DNA of 62,241 nucleotides from the NCBI GenBank assembly GCA_022925895.1, contig JAKSYS010000355.1, positions 1-62,241 on the forward strand. The letters run 5' to 3'. Below, in pieces: positions 43,457 to 53,837 of the stretch. The notes under the pieces were generated by a model that was not told the DNA's origin, searched no databases, and saw nothing but the letters and a program-made list of their open reading frames with translations. Position 1 is the first letter of the stretch. Every line of letters begins with the position of its first letter. This DNA is from Fragilaria crotonensis. Its lineage: Eukaryota > Bacillariophyta > Fragilariophyceae > Fragilariales > Fragilariaceae. The translations under genes were made by a program, and so were the position numbers.

Positions 43457-44863
43457 CTAGGCATCGGGCCAGGAGAGGAGGTGTGGGTGGGTGGGATTAA
43501 CTAGAGTAGTGTCTTTGTCGATTCGAGTTCGTTCGGATTGTGAGCAATTCGTATCTTGTGTTGTGTTGTGTCGTGGTGTTCGTCTGTCTGTGTCTCGTGT
43601 TCGTCTGTCTGATGGCGACTGCCCGTCCTTTCCGATCTTCGGACATGCCACGAAATAAATTCCGAGTCTTGTCCAAATTTCTCTAAGTCCGTTTAGTCGG
43701 ATGAGTCGTCTGCTTCGTGGTTTCGTCGTACCGTTGTCTCGCGCACTGTCGCGTCGATTCGTGTGTTGTCTGTGGTCATTCTCGTTTCTCTTTTGTGCTC
43801 GTGAGACTAGTAGAAATAAATAGATGGCATCGGAATCTGGTCCTAATAGTTTTGTCTCTCTCCTGGTTCGTCTCGCGGTGTCGGTCCCGTGATAGTTATC
43901 TAGCGGGGGTCCGTCGCGCGATTGTGAGTCGACCTGGTTTCCGCCATTTTCCGGTTGTCGTTCGTCCGCAGAATCTGGGGCGATCGTGTAGAAAGATTGT
44001 CGACTCGTCATGCGTGCGGCTACTCCGAGTGTCGAGTCCGGCACTTGAATTCGGAGGTATCTCATGAACGTCTGGCTTCGCCACCTCCCCACCATCTGAA
44101 TCGTCTCACTTGGAACTCCGGCGAGGTGCATGGCCATCGCGGCGCCTGATCTGATCGAGTGAGTGCCGATGCCACTCGCCTGGAGGCCAAGCCTCTCCTC
44201 CCCTGCGAGAGTCGTCGCCATCCTGAGCTGCCTCAGTATGGACTTGGAAGAGATGTGTTGGGGTTCGTCTGAGTCCTGCGTCCTGACGGCGTTAATCTTC
44301 GGGTTCGTCCGTGAATGGCAATCGTAACTCCGTACCCTCGTCGTCAGGTCCGCTAGCACGCGGACGGGGCAGATGTCCGTTTGTCCCTGCCTGTCGTTTC
44401 GATGCTGAGTCACTGTCGCGCCTTTGTCCCCGTTCTTTTGTCGCCGGAAGGTGATCGACACGGTGTCGGCATTCTCCAGTTGTCCTCGGTCGGTTGTCTG
44501 CAGGTCCTGTCCCTTCTGTCGGAAACGAACGTCGTCCACTCTGATCACTGATGTCGTCCGTCGGCTTCCGACATCGGAATATTCGCACGACCTCATGGCG
44601 AAAAGAACGCGACCACCACAAGTTGTCCAATAGCGATGTCCGTCTCGTTTCTTGCCCAGGATCGAACCTTTCGAATCACCTCTAACGGCAGCGCCTGCTG
44701 TGGGGTAGGTCCTGGGTCCTCGTCGGCGTAACGTTTCAGTTGTAAAGCCAGAAGGGGTCGAGTCGTCCGGCGGCGTCGTGGATTGGGCTCTCAAATTTGT
44801 TAAGCCTGAAGGCCTGAGCCACACCGTCGAGGGTGGCACGAATGGAACCGGACAAGGGTCCAT
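43457..44863 (-). pseudogene. Tyrosine recombinase, catalytic domain
   Basis: The recombinase would insert the circular cDNA. The 468-codon frame shows the first catalytic Arg in LFAMRSCEYSDV, the H-x-x-R box in THSIRSGAAM, a Gly-Arg-Trp box, and the nucleophile Tyr in FMRYLRI. The core-binding part lies upstream in two other frames (STRAKRDSSWRCYERFL near 45030), so at least two shifts separate it. The C-terminal tail is translated terminal repeat and may not be real. Confidence 0.8.
43495..43650 (-). repeat. Terminal direct repeat of the YR element, 3' side
   Basis: This 156-bp copy runs from GATTAACTAGAG to GGACATGCCA on the plus strand. It matches 49850-50006 apart from one C in the CCTTTCCCG run. 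The recombinase ORF runs through it. Confidence 0.85.
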
Positions 44864-45179
44864 TGCCAGCTTCCTGAGGTTGTCGGGAGCGAAGCCGTCC
44901 GTCCCGAAGGGCGGCGGCGAAGCAGGCGAACGTTTCTGCTTTCGCTTCTCGTCCGAGTCCTTGGAGAAAAGCTCCTCCCGACTCCGTCGATTCGTCCGAG
45001 GAATCTTTCGTAACAGCGCCAGCTGCTATCGCGCTTGGCACGGGTTGAGTCGGCAAGAGCTGCGTTTTGGGCAGCAGCTGCAGCCAGCCTCCAATCTGCG
45101 AAATAAGGGCTGGCCGCAAAGGGATGATCCTGAAGTTCTGTGGAACAAACGGTGAGCAGTTTTTCGTGATCAAGTCTGT

Positions 45180-47318
45180 CAGTGCCGCGTCGTCTAGAGC
45201 GAAATCTCGGAGAGCATGTCCGCCACCTTGTTCTCTTTCCCGGGAACCACTGCGTGTAGTGGTCTATCTCGTGCGTGAGGCAGAAATCAGCGAACGCTCG
45301 GGCTATCGTCAGGTGAAGCGGACAATCGTCGTTGAAGTTCGACTTAGCAAGCCATCCCGCTGCTGAGGTGCTGTCTCCTGACTGAGCAGAACGTCTTCGT
45401 CCGTCCACGCGGCCCCTTCGTGGAATTCCACGATCATCCCCACAAAGGCAGCAAGGAACTCGAGAGTGTTTAGGGTCGCTCGCCCCAGCAGGTGCTCTGG
45501 TAGCTGATATCGCCACGCCAGGCCGCTCTTGAGGCAGTAGCCTCCGATGCCTTGTGGGCATGCGTCCACCCTCACTATGCGCGTCGGCCACCGGCAAACC
45601 AGCCTGTTGATCGAGATACCTCGCGACGCCTTCTGAAGGAAAGCCTTCCACAGAATCAGGTCGTCCAGTTGGGGTTTGGTCAGTCTCGCCTTCCCGGCCT
45701 GCTTCGAACGCTCGCAGGCCTTGTATAGCCTTCCCATAAAGTGTCTTGCGTAAGGGATGACGTAGGCGGCGTGGCTAAAACGTCCGAGGGTCGTCTCTAG
45801 GTCTCTCGTCGTCACGAAGGCATGTCTGTGCGTCAGCATCCTGTCAACGGCTTGCGTCCAGCTCATGTGCTTATCGTGAGGCAGTGCGACGACGAAGCGG
45901 CGTGTGTCCACGATCCATCCGAGGATCATCTTCCTCTCGGATGGTTTGGCCTCGGCCAGGAACTTTGGGATCGCAAGGATATCGTCTCTGGGAAAGTCTC
46001 CTTAACCTCGGGGTCGCAAGGCCTCCCGACCAGGTGGAGCGCCAGCGGATCGCGGCAGCGCTCTTTCTGCGTCGCGGGGTTGAAGGCCCCAAAATGTCGT
46101 CCAGGTAGCAGTCGAAGCGAGGTCGTCGTAGGGTGGATAGTTCACTGCGAAGTAGTCCGCCTTGCCGAAAACACTCATTTTGTCGACCGACCCTTTGTCA
46201 TTGTCCACTGCCCCTTCGGTGTCCAGGAGGTGCTGGTGCGGCGAGTGGTAGACGCTCGGATCCCAGTCGTCCCTGCGGACAAGGTCGTTTGCCAAGTCCG
46301 TGATCATCTCCGACACGTCGCTCCATTGCGATGGGTTTGGCGCTCCACCGAACGTCATCCTCAGCGCCACTAACAGCAGGTCGTCGATACTCGTGCAGGA
46401 CTTCATGGCTGTGGCTGCTTTGAGATGGATTCGTCTGTAGGCGGATTTGCAGTCGACCTTCGTCATCCAGATAGGCTCGTCTGGCCATAGTTGGCGCAGG
46501 AACGAGATGTGGTACATGAGTCTGCTGAATGCTTTTCCGAAACGTGCTTCTGTCAGTTGGGATGTGTCCACGCGTTCATTTACGCTTCGTCCTGCCACTC
46601 CGCTCGGGCTGAATGACTGGTCATGTGTCAGTCGGAGTTTCTCTATTGAATTTCCTTTCTCGTCGATCGACGTCTGCGCGACCATCCCCAGAGGCGCGAC
46701 CTCGCATCCCTTGATCTCTAAGGCGGCTTCTCGCGGCAGTGGTAGCTGCCAACCCCTTGAGGCTTCGTCCTTCAGCATGGATATCAACTTTGCCTCGTGG
46801 CCTCGGGCCGATTTGTGATTGCCGCGAGCTAAGTTGGCGCGCACGTCCGCGAGGCGGTCAGAATCCGAGATCTCGCGAAGCGGGAACTCGGCCCCTTCGG
46901 AGATGCGCTCCTGAAAACGCGGCCAGAGGGGGTGGGCGGACAGGAGCGGGGCGAGAAGTTCGGTGGGGCGAAACTCGGATCCCGGCGTCAGGGCGCTGAA
47001 CGGCTGGGCCCGAAGGGCGGCGTCGAGGTCGAGGGCGTACCGTTTGAGCACCGCGAGGTTGTGGCGGGCGGCGTCGTGCGTCCAGTCGAAGCGAAACTCC
47101 GTCGCGTGGGTGCGCGGTTGGCCGGAGTGCAAAATAGTGGCAAGGGCATCGGCCAGGCGTGGTTCGGGGAGTCGTGGGAACGGCGAGTCGACGTTCGGGA
47201 GCGGGATCGTCGGCAATGGCACCAACGATGGGAACTTACCGGGAAGCGGGCGTGGCGTGTCTGCGAGGGCTGATGTCGGCGCGTCGTGGGCGTCTCCGGG
47301 CGACAATGCGCGCGCCAC
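45180..47318 (-). pseudogene. YR element reverse transcriptase and RNase H
   Basis: The first frame (47318 to about 46110) has VDCKSAYRRIHL and FGGAPNPSQWS, the RT palm entry of DIRS-type enzymes. After a shift the catalytic CYLDDI box lies at about 46095-46112. The next frame (45929-45309) carries the rest of RT and an RNase H-like segment (RVDACPQGIGGYCLKS, LNTLEFLAAF). After another shift DSTSAAGWLAKSNF and HYTQWFPGK close the domain. Confidence 0.78.
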
Positions 47319-47599
47319 GGAGTGGTCGGTCGGTGGCGAGTCGAGGGCGGGAGCGTAGCGCTCAGGCCCGACTTCGTTTCGTGACGGGTCGTCGCGGGCT
47401 GGCGAGAGATGCGGGGCGTCGGCGACGTGGCGGGGGCGAGAAGGTTCGTGCGCGTGGGTTCCCGCGGACTGTCTCGGGCGGCAGATTCCGATAAAGTCCG
47501 GGGCGTCCTACGTGGCGTCTGTTGTGGAACTCGGCCGTCGACCGTTCCTGGTCGAACGCCCATTGCGACGGCTGTGCGACGAAGGCGGGCTGGAAGTAA

Positions 47600-49812
47600 G
47601 CAGATGCAGAGGGTCCTAATTTTGTTTTCTTGCTGGGCGGCGTCGCGTCGGACGAGGGCGGCGCATGCGCGCCCGGCACTGCTCTATCCACGCTCGTACG
47701 GCGGTCGTCTGTTCGGTCGTGAGGGCGACGTGCGAGGCGCTCAAGAAACAGCTCTTGACGCACTTCCCGTTTAGGTGCCACCTGCAGCACATGTTCGGGA
47801 TCGGTCCACTTCGGACGTGATCGAGGAACACCTGCCAAGTGTCGTTCGCGTCTCTCGGAAAAGGTCCTGCTGTGGGTTTGTGACTGCGTCCGCGGGTTGC
47901 CCGCGACGTCCGGCTCGAGCGCTCCCGGCGGCGGCTACAGGCTGCGAGTCGCCCTTTTGGTCGACTCCACGTCCCAGCCGCTCCTTGAGGAAGTCGCAGG
48001 CCGGGAAGACAAAGGCGCCGTCCTCCAACTGCTGCCGGGTGGACCTGAATTCTAGGAGTGCTGGGTTGATCTCGTCCTCGTGTTCGACTCCAGCGCAGAG
48101 AACTAGGTATTGTTGCATGCGTTTTCGATGAACCAACCTAACCTGCACGCGGCTGAGGGTCAGCGTGCGCTAGCTGGCGGAGCGTCGCCAGTGTGGAGCC
48201 GACCGCCCTGGTCAGGAAACGGCTCCACTCGTCCAACATGTGTGTGAGCGGGGAATTGGCTCGAAAAGGAGCTCCAGCACTCCGCTCATGTTCTCGATAA
48301 GCCGCGCGAGTTCGTGAAAATCTTTCGGCACCGTGAAGTTGAGTTTCGTCATGCTCTTGATGTCCTTCTCGAGAAGCCCGTGGTCGTGTCGGTCGTCTTG
48401 AGTTGCATTTGCACAAGGGTGCTGGCGTGATCAGAGGCTTCTCGCCCGATCGCTGCTGCTCGGGCGAACGTCTGGGGACCGCAACAGAAGAGGCTGAAGG
48501 CCCCTGGCCGGTCAGGTGTGTCGGCCGTGAAAGAAGCGGTGCGGATTGCGGCGCAGAAGCCCATGGGAATGAACGCGTCTCGACCTTTGGTGTTCCTCAA
48601 GAAGTGGTGGATGTGGTTTTGTACGTAGGCCACGTTGCTAAGCGTCAGGATGTCCGAGAAAGACTGGACCGGGCGGCTGCGAATCATCCTGTCGGCGTCC
48701 CTTTCGGACACGAAAAGGACCATTCGTTTCGTCGACGGCGGGAAAGAGTCAAAGCCTGTCTTCGACGTTTGGGGGGACGAGGTCGCTGCGTTTGCTGCCT
48801 GTCGCTCCAGTAACGTTGACAGGTTTCGAATGGCGTCCTCTGTGCGTCCTGGCGTGCTGGCATGGTCGTCCGTCCGAATGAGGCTCCTAGCTCTGACCGC
48901 CAGATGCTTGAGGTGTAGCGATTTCGCCCATTCGTCCGATCGTTTGGAGTATGCGTTTGATGCCGCCACCCCTCGCTTTGTCGGTCCCGGGGTCCTCCTC
49001 GAGTTTACCGCTACGCTGAGGACCCACCGCGGGATGTAAGAGGCTGCCTCCGCGCGGATGGTTGCTCTGGACGGGTCTGGGTCCTCGCTCGCTCTCTGTT
49101 TAATGGCGTTGACGATCAGTAGGGCGAGCTCCTCTGGCGCGGTGACGTAAGTGTCCATGATGGCGGCTGCGATGAAGGCCGGCACCGGGACGGTGGGCTT
49201 CATCGTGAACCCGACGACCGTGACGTCGTCTGTGTCGTCCTCGCTCGCTTCGACTGGCTTGCTTGGCTTCGCCCGGTGCTTCGTTCCGCTTCCTTTCTTC
49301 GGTCGTCCTCTGGTTGCAGTCGGCAGGGTGCCGGCTGGCTCGGCTTCGCGCGTGGCTCCGGTGCTGACGCCTGACACCTGGGCACGTGTCGTCAGAGATT
49401 CATTGATCGCCGCCAGTACGTCCGACGTAGAATTCCACGAGAGCATCCTCGACCAATCAAAAGGCGTTCCGATGTGTCGCTCTACGACCTGTTTCGTGTC
49501 GACCGCCATGGCGGCGGCGAAGCCGCCAGCCCCATCAGTGCCCAAAGGGCGTTCGTCCCGTCGTTGAGTCCATCGTCAGCGTCGTGGTGGAAGTGGTGAA
49601 AGAGTCGGATGACTCCGTGCGTGTTTACCATAAGGTGGGCGACTTCCGGAGAGCACAAGTACGAATCCTGTAGAATTTGTACTGACCGAGTTCGTCTTCG
49701 AATTCAAAGCGCTGAGCTTTTCGACGACCTCCCACTGGTCGAGCTTCCTGAAAACGTCCAACCACGTCAAGGTCATCGTCATCGGTGAGCGAGCGTCGTC
49801 TGACCCCTCCAT
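47600..49812 (-). pseudogene. YR element gag-like ORF with zinc knuckle
   Basis: The likely start is ATG 49812 (MEGSDDARSPMTMTLTW). The main frame is 49545-48349 (398 codons). It contains an Ala/Thr/Lys linker (GRPKKGSGTKHRAKP) and a folded part (KTGFDSFPPSTKRMVLFVSE). Frame changes occur near 49690, 49540 and 48370. Near 47760 a knuckle CCRWHLNGKCVKSCFLSASH appears, the type seen in DIRS-group gag proteins. Role: particle protein, inferred from position. Confidence 0.6.
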
Positions 49813-49849
49813 TGCGTCTGTGGTTCAAGTCGGGTCGGGGGAGAGGCCA

Positions 49850-50006
49850 GATTAACTAGAGTAGTGTCTTTGTCGATTCGAGTTCGTTCGGATTGTGAGC
49901 AATTCGTATCTTGTGTTGTGTTGTGTCGTGGTGTTCGTCTGTCTGTGTCTCGTGTTCGTCTGTCTGATGGCGACTGCCCGTCCTTTCCCGATCTTCGGAC
50001 ATGCCA
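49850..50006 (-). repeat. Terminal direct repeat of the YR element, 5' side
   Basis: This 157-bp copy has the same orientation as 43495-43650. The sequence beyond TGCCA (AATGATCACAATCC) differs from that beyond the other copy, which marks the element edge. Confidence 0.85.
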
Positions 50007-50566
50007 ATGATCACAATCCTCAATTGCAGACTACAGCTAAGCAGAAATTGTGTTCAAAATTCCAACAGCTCGTCCTTTTTCACATATTTTTTAAAAGATA
50101 TAGAGGTTGGTATAGTACTTGGAGTACCATTGATGTCAAATGGATTTTGAAGCTTTAAATACAGACTCATATTGTTTTCATAAGAAATATGTGAATATTT
50201 TCGAAAATTGTATGTACTGGCCTGTCTTCAAGTGTATTATGGTAAACAAATTTGAATTCCCGTCACTATTACACCACCATCATCATATATCATATTCGTC
50301 GACATCACATCGTTGACGACATTTTCAGTTGAACAAACGACTCCATCGCGTCATGCCATCGGATGATGCAGACGGTGGATGGCATTTGGAACATTTGCTG
50401 CAACATGCAATTTGATTCCGCCCTCCCTTCCTGTTTGTAGCTCCCGAACTGGTCAGCTGTCTCGTCACCATCATAAGGAGTCAAAGTAGTGTCGTCCATG
50501 CTGGTCGTCACGATATCTTGTCCATCAGCAAGATTTCTGTTGTCGTTGTCGCAGTCATCATCATGA

Positions 50567-50880
50567 TTACGAGTAGTTTTTGTTTGCAACCTCAGCACTC
50601 TTCTCCCAAGCACTTGCAGCGCCCTCCTTCCATTGAATATCCAGCCCATAAATCCTCAGCAACCAATTGTGCAAAGCACAACATGTAAAAAATATTGTCG
50701 ACACATTGTTCGATACTCGACATTCGTATGCCACTCTACAATATTCGGAAGCAACTTTCTAGCATCCCAAAGGTGCGCTCTACATCATTTCTCATGGAAT
50801 CCAAGCATGCAGGTAAACGAATTTCCTCTTTCTTGATTGTTGCCTTGATTGGCGGGACAGTGATAGGCCAGGAGGGGTAC
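50567..50880 (-). pseudogene. PIF/Harbinger transposase C-terminal remnant
   Basis: On the minus strand ACLDSMRNDVERTFGMLESC matches the 'R-K-D-V-E-R-x-F-G-x-L' block of Harbinger nucleases that carries the last catalytic acid. After one in-frame TAG and one shift, CALHNWLLRIYGLDIQWKEG matches the family's 'C-x-L-H-N' block. The first two catalytic Asp are absent, so this is a fragment. Confidence 0.6.
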
Positions 50881-51239
50881 CATGACCAACAGCCGTGCAC
50901 CTGGTACTGTCATTTCACGAAAATATGACATGCACTAGACTGGTTTCCATCAATATCATTCTCATTTGAATAACTGTTTAATTCCAAAATTCAATCATCA
51001 GAGATGTTCCCACACTCAACCATCATCTTAAAGTTATCAAAAGCAAGAAGAAGCGCCTCACCAACAAAATCTTGTCCAAGGTTTGCAGGCATAACAGGTG
51101 GTGCAGCAGTTCTGCCTACTACGCCTGCATAAGCACGGGCAGTAGAAACATCTGCCGGTGCAGGAGCTGGCGCAGCAGTAGTAGTAGCAACGCGCCGGGC
51201 AGGGGCAGGTGGAGCAGCACGGGAATGCCAGCCGCCCTT

Positions 51240-51288
51240 CTACAGGGATAACAGGTGCTGGCTGCTTGACCTGTTATCCCGCCTGTAG
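51240..51288. repeat. 17-20 bp inverted repeat (hairpin)
   Basis: CTACAGGGATAACAGGT (51240-51256) is followed after 12 bases by its complement ACCTGTTATCCCGCCTGTAG (51269-51288) with a 3-base insert. It lies inside a Gly/Ala-coding, tandem-repeat-like stretch. Confidence 0.6.
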
Positions 51289-51299
51289 CAGCACCAAAC

Positions 51300-51610
51300 T
51301 GGGCACAGGCAGCTGTAGCTCTTGTATTTGGTGACTTTATGACTGTTGTTGCCAATGTTGCCGCTCTGGCAGGGCTCTTGACAGGCAGACTGTTCTCAGG
51401 TTTTTGGTGATGATGTTAGGATTGTTGTTGCCAATGCCGCCACTCCGGCAGCACTCTCTGCAGGCAGACTGTTTCCAGGTGCACGAGCGCTGCCTGATGC
51501 TGCTCTTGCATTTGGTGATGTTTTGACTGTTGTTGCCGATGCCACCACTCCAGTGCTCTCAGCAGTCAGACTGTTTTCAGGTGCTACTCTGCTGCAAGCT
51601 GCTCTTGCTG
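51300..51610. repeat. Degenerate ~110-bp tandem repeat, about three copies
   Basis: Each copy contains TTGTTGCCAATGCCGCCACT-like sequence, a GGCAGACTGTTTTCAGG-like part, and GCTCTTGTATTTGGTGA. On the minus strand the copies read LATTVIKSPNTRATA, LATTILTSSPKT and ATTVKTSPNARAAS in open frames, so an Ala/Thr-rich repeat protein may once have been coded here. Confidence 0.5.
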
Positions 51611-51619
51611 CTGCACAGT

Positions 51620-52571
51620 GGTGACTCATCAGGATATGCTGGTTGTTGTGGTCTTGCCTGGTTCCACCAAGTATCAACGTTCCCTTGTGCCGCACCTTGC
51701 GCACCACCCCTTAGTAATCTTCTGCTCTGCCACCACAGTGGATGACAACATCATACACAGCAATAATAACACACAAATCCTCACCTTCTTCAGCTAGGAG
51801 ACAGCGGTTGGTAACCGTGGCAGAATACAGCAATGTCATGCTATATGACACAGCAAAGTTGTGTTGTTCTTTAATCCAGGTTTCAATGCACCATGCAACA
51901 AAGAGTTATCAAAGTGGTGTGGTGACTTCTAGTGGTGGTGACCTTTTTGAATGGACTGATGCTGTGATGCTGCTGTACAATAATCTATAAATGAAAAAGG
52001 TTATTATGTTCATATATGTATGTGTATTATCTAGTACTGTAATAGTTGTATAATCTACATTAAAATTCGTATAAAGTTGCAGAATAAAATCTCAACAACG
52101 CATATTTAGATATACAGTGGTGAAATGGCAAAGTTTTTTTGTTTGAATGCTGCGTAGATCAACATACAATTGCTTTAGTATGGCGCACGATGTTATTGGT
52201 GGCCACAACGTTGCGGCTTGGCCAAACGCAGATCATGGCCAAGCTTTCAACGAACGCCTTGCATCTGCACTGTTTGCAAGACCTGGTGGTAGGCACTATG
52301 CTTAAGGTTGTTTGCACCAGCAGATTCCTGGCGATTGCCTTGGTGCTTGTCATCGATGGCATTTCTGCCCCTCATGTTGACATCCTTGTTGTTGACATCG
52401 CACCAATCGGAACATACACGAATCAAAAGTCGGCGGTGATGGTGCGAAACGTCCTCTCCCCAGAACTGGAGCTAATGTGTTGAGGTGCTGAGGGCTGGCC
52501 CTACTTTGTCGGAGAGCTGCCTTTGATCACAATGCACAACTCACTCATCAGGAGACACGTCCGAGCCGGCC
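51620..52571. other. No supported gene
   Basis: Short open frames only. The frame 52139-52483 (plus) is Leu/Val/Thr-rich and its antisense is open as well. I see no family motif. Confidence 0.35.
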
Positions 52572-53152
52572 ATGCCAGGTCAGACCATGCATCCAATTGG
52601 AACAAGGGTCATGCTTGCTGATGGCACGACCCTTGCGGAGTATGCCGTCGGGAAGAAGGTTTCGTCGCAGCAGCTATCGAGACAATTTGTACATGCACAT
52701 GCGCAAATTGGAAGTGTCGTCTTCCCTGATTTGCTGTCTGTGATTCAGGACACAGAGGGGGACGCCAGTGTCAGACCTGCTGCTGACGAGGGCTTTGAGG
52801 GTGTTGCCATCAAACTTTGTCACGGCACCATCAGCTGGGTCGTTTAATCCGGCATTGTTCTTTGCTTTCACGCCCTGACGGTGTGGGAACCCATGTTGTG
52901 GGTTCCGGGAAAGGAACGCTCAATCACCTGTACGGCACCTTCACCAGCGCAAAGGAATGCCTTGTAAATGCAGGGCGTAGGAGGGCGAAGATGATGCAAG
53001 AGATGGAGAAATTTGCATACACTGATGAGGAGCGCTCACGAATTATAGGTGACAAGAAGGAGCCTTCGGATGAGGACCAGAGATTTGCACCGACAATCAG
53101 GATGCTGGTCCTGACAATGGCCCTGTTCCCAAGGAGGATGGATGCCAGATGA
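52572..53152 (+). pseudogene. Broken ORF of unknown family
   Basis: Two frames read as one degraded protein. The first, 52572-52847, is MPGQTMHPIGTRVMLADGTT to KLCHGTISWVV. The second, about 52845-53152, contains GVGTHVVGSGKGTLNHLYGT and KKEPSDEDQRFAPTIRMLVL. One shift near 52845 joins them, and both have normal codon-like composition. It lies among transposon relics, so a transposon origin is likely but not shown. Confidence 0.4.
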
Positions 53153-53399
53153 CATGGCTGGTTGGGATGGTATTTGCAAGCGATGCGTGAGAAACGAGAC
53201 AAGGCATGCGAATGCACCTCAAACGTCAACATCAAGAAAACCAGCATTGATGGCGAAATTGCAACAAAAAAGAAGCAGAAAGTTGGGTTCAAACTTAGTC
53301 TTGCATGTTTTATTCTACCAACCTTTGCAGCTTCATAGAAGTATGACGGCCATCTCCATTCAAGTCAAAGCTGCAGAGAAGCAACAAGGCATAAGATGA

Positions 53400-53700
53400 C
53401 CAGTGCGGTTGCACTCACAACATGGAATTTTTTCCTGAATGACCACTTGCTCGGTGAAGAGGAATGACTTGCGACCCGTTGGTTCGTGACAGCTTTGTAC
53501 GATTAGTAGGTCAAAAGATGTTCCATTCTTGTCAATTTGTCTTGGAAGAAAATCCAGTACACAACACGGAAAGTCCTTTTTCACCCCTGTACCCTGTACT
53601 AAGTTCAAACTGGATGAGTGCCCAGTCATACCATGGATATCCCTTAGCTCTGAAATTTGGATGGCAGCGAATGCATATCATCTTTTCCTTTGTGGTGGGG
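53400..53700 (-). pseudogene. 'HPNFR...PWYDW' module fragment, likely transposon-derived
   Basis: On the minus strand ICIRCHPNFRAKGYPWYDWA leads to LIQFELSTGYRGE. After one shift, CCVLDFLPRQIDKNGTSFDL and LIVQSCHEPTGRKSFLFTEQ follow. I have met this His-Pro-Asn-Phe/Tyr-Arg ... Trp-Tyr-Asp-Trp module in hypothetical proteins of diatom genomes, without a known function. About 90 residues remain. Confidence 0.4.
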
Positions 53701-53837
53701 TATTGATGACCACAGTAAAAGAGTGATGATAATTGCCTAATTAGCACAATCAGATTTGGAGCCACAAGTGATTGAAACAAAAGGAGGATGGAGAAAAAGG
53801 TTGTGGGGCAAAGTTGGCCATTCTTCACTTTTGACAT

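Larger units (their letters stand above)
43495..50006 (-). mobile_element. Tyrosine-recombinase (DIRS/PAT-like) retroelement, 6512 bp, decayed
   Basis: Reading on the minus strand: terminal repeat, gag-like ORF with zinc knuckle, RT and RNase H, tyrosine recombinase, terminal repeat. There is no DDE integrase and no LTR of retroviral type. The 156/157-bp repeats are in direct orientation, as in PAT/Ngaro-type elements, not inverted as in DIRS1. No flanking target duplication was seen, as expected for recombinase-mediated insertion. Many frame changes break all ORFs. Confidence 0.8.

Noticed and set aside
44778..47774. Several plus-strand ORFs opposite the YR element
   Set aside because: GC-rich antisense shadows; the minus strand carries the RT and recombinase motifs.
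51240..51258. AGGGATAACAGG resembles part of the I-SceI homing site
   Set aside because: Only about 12 of 18 positions fit, and it forms one arm of a hairpin. No homing endonuclease gene is nearby, so it is taken as coincidence.
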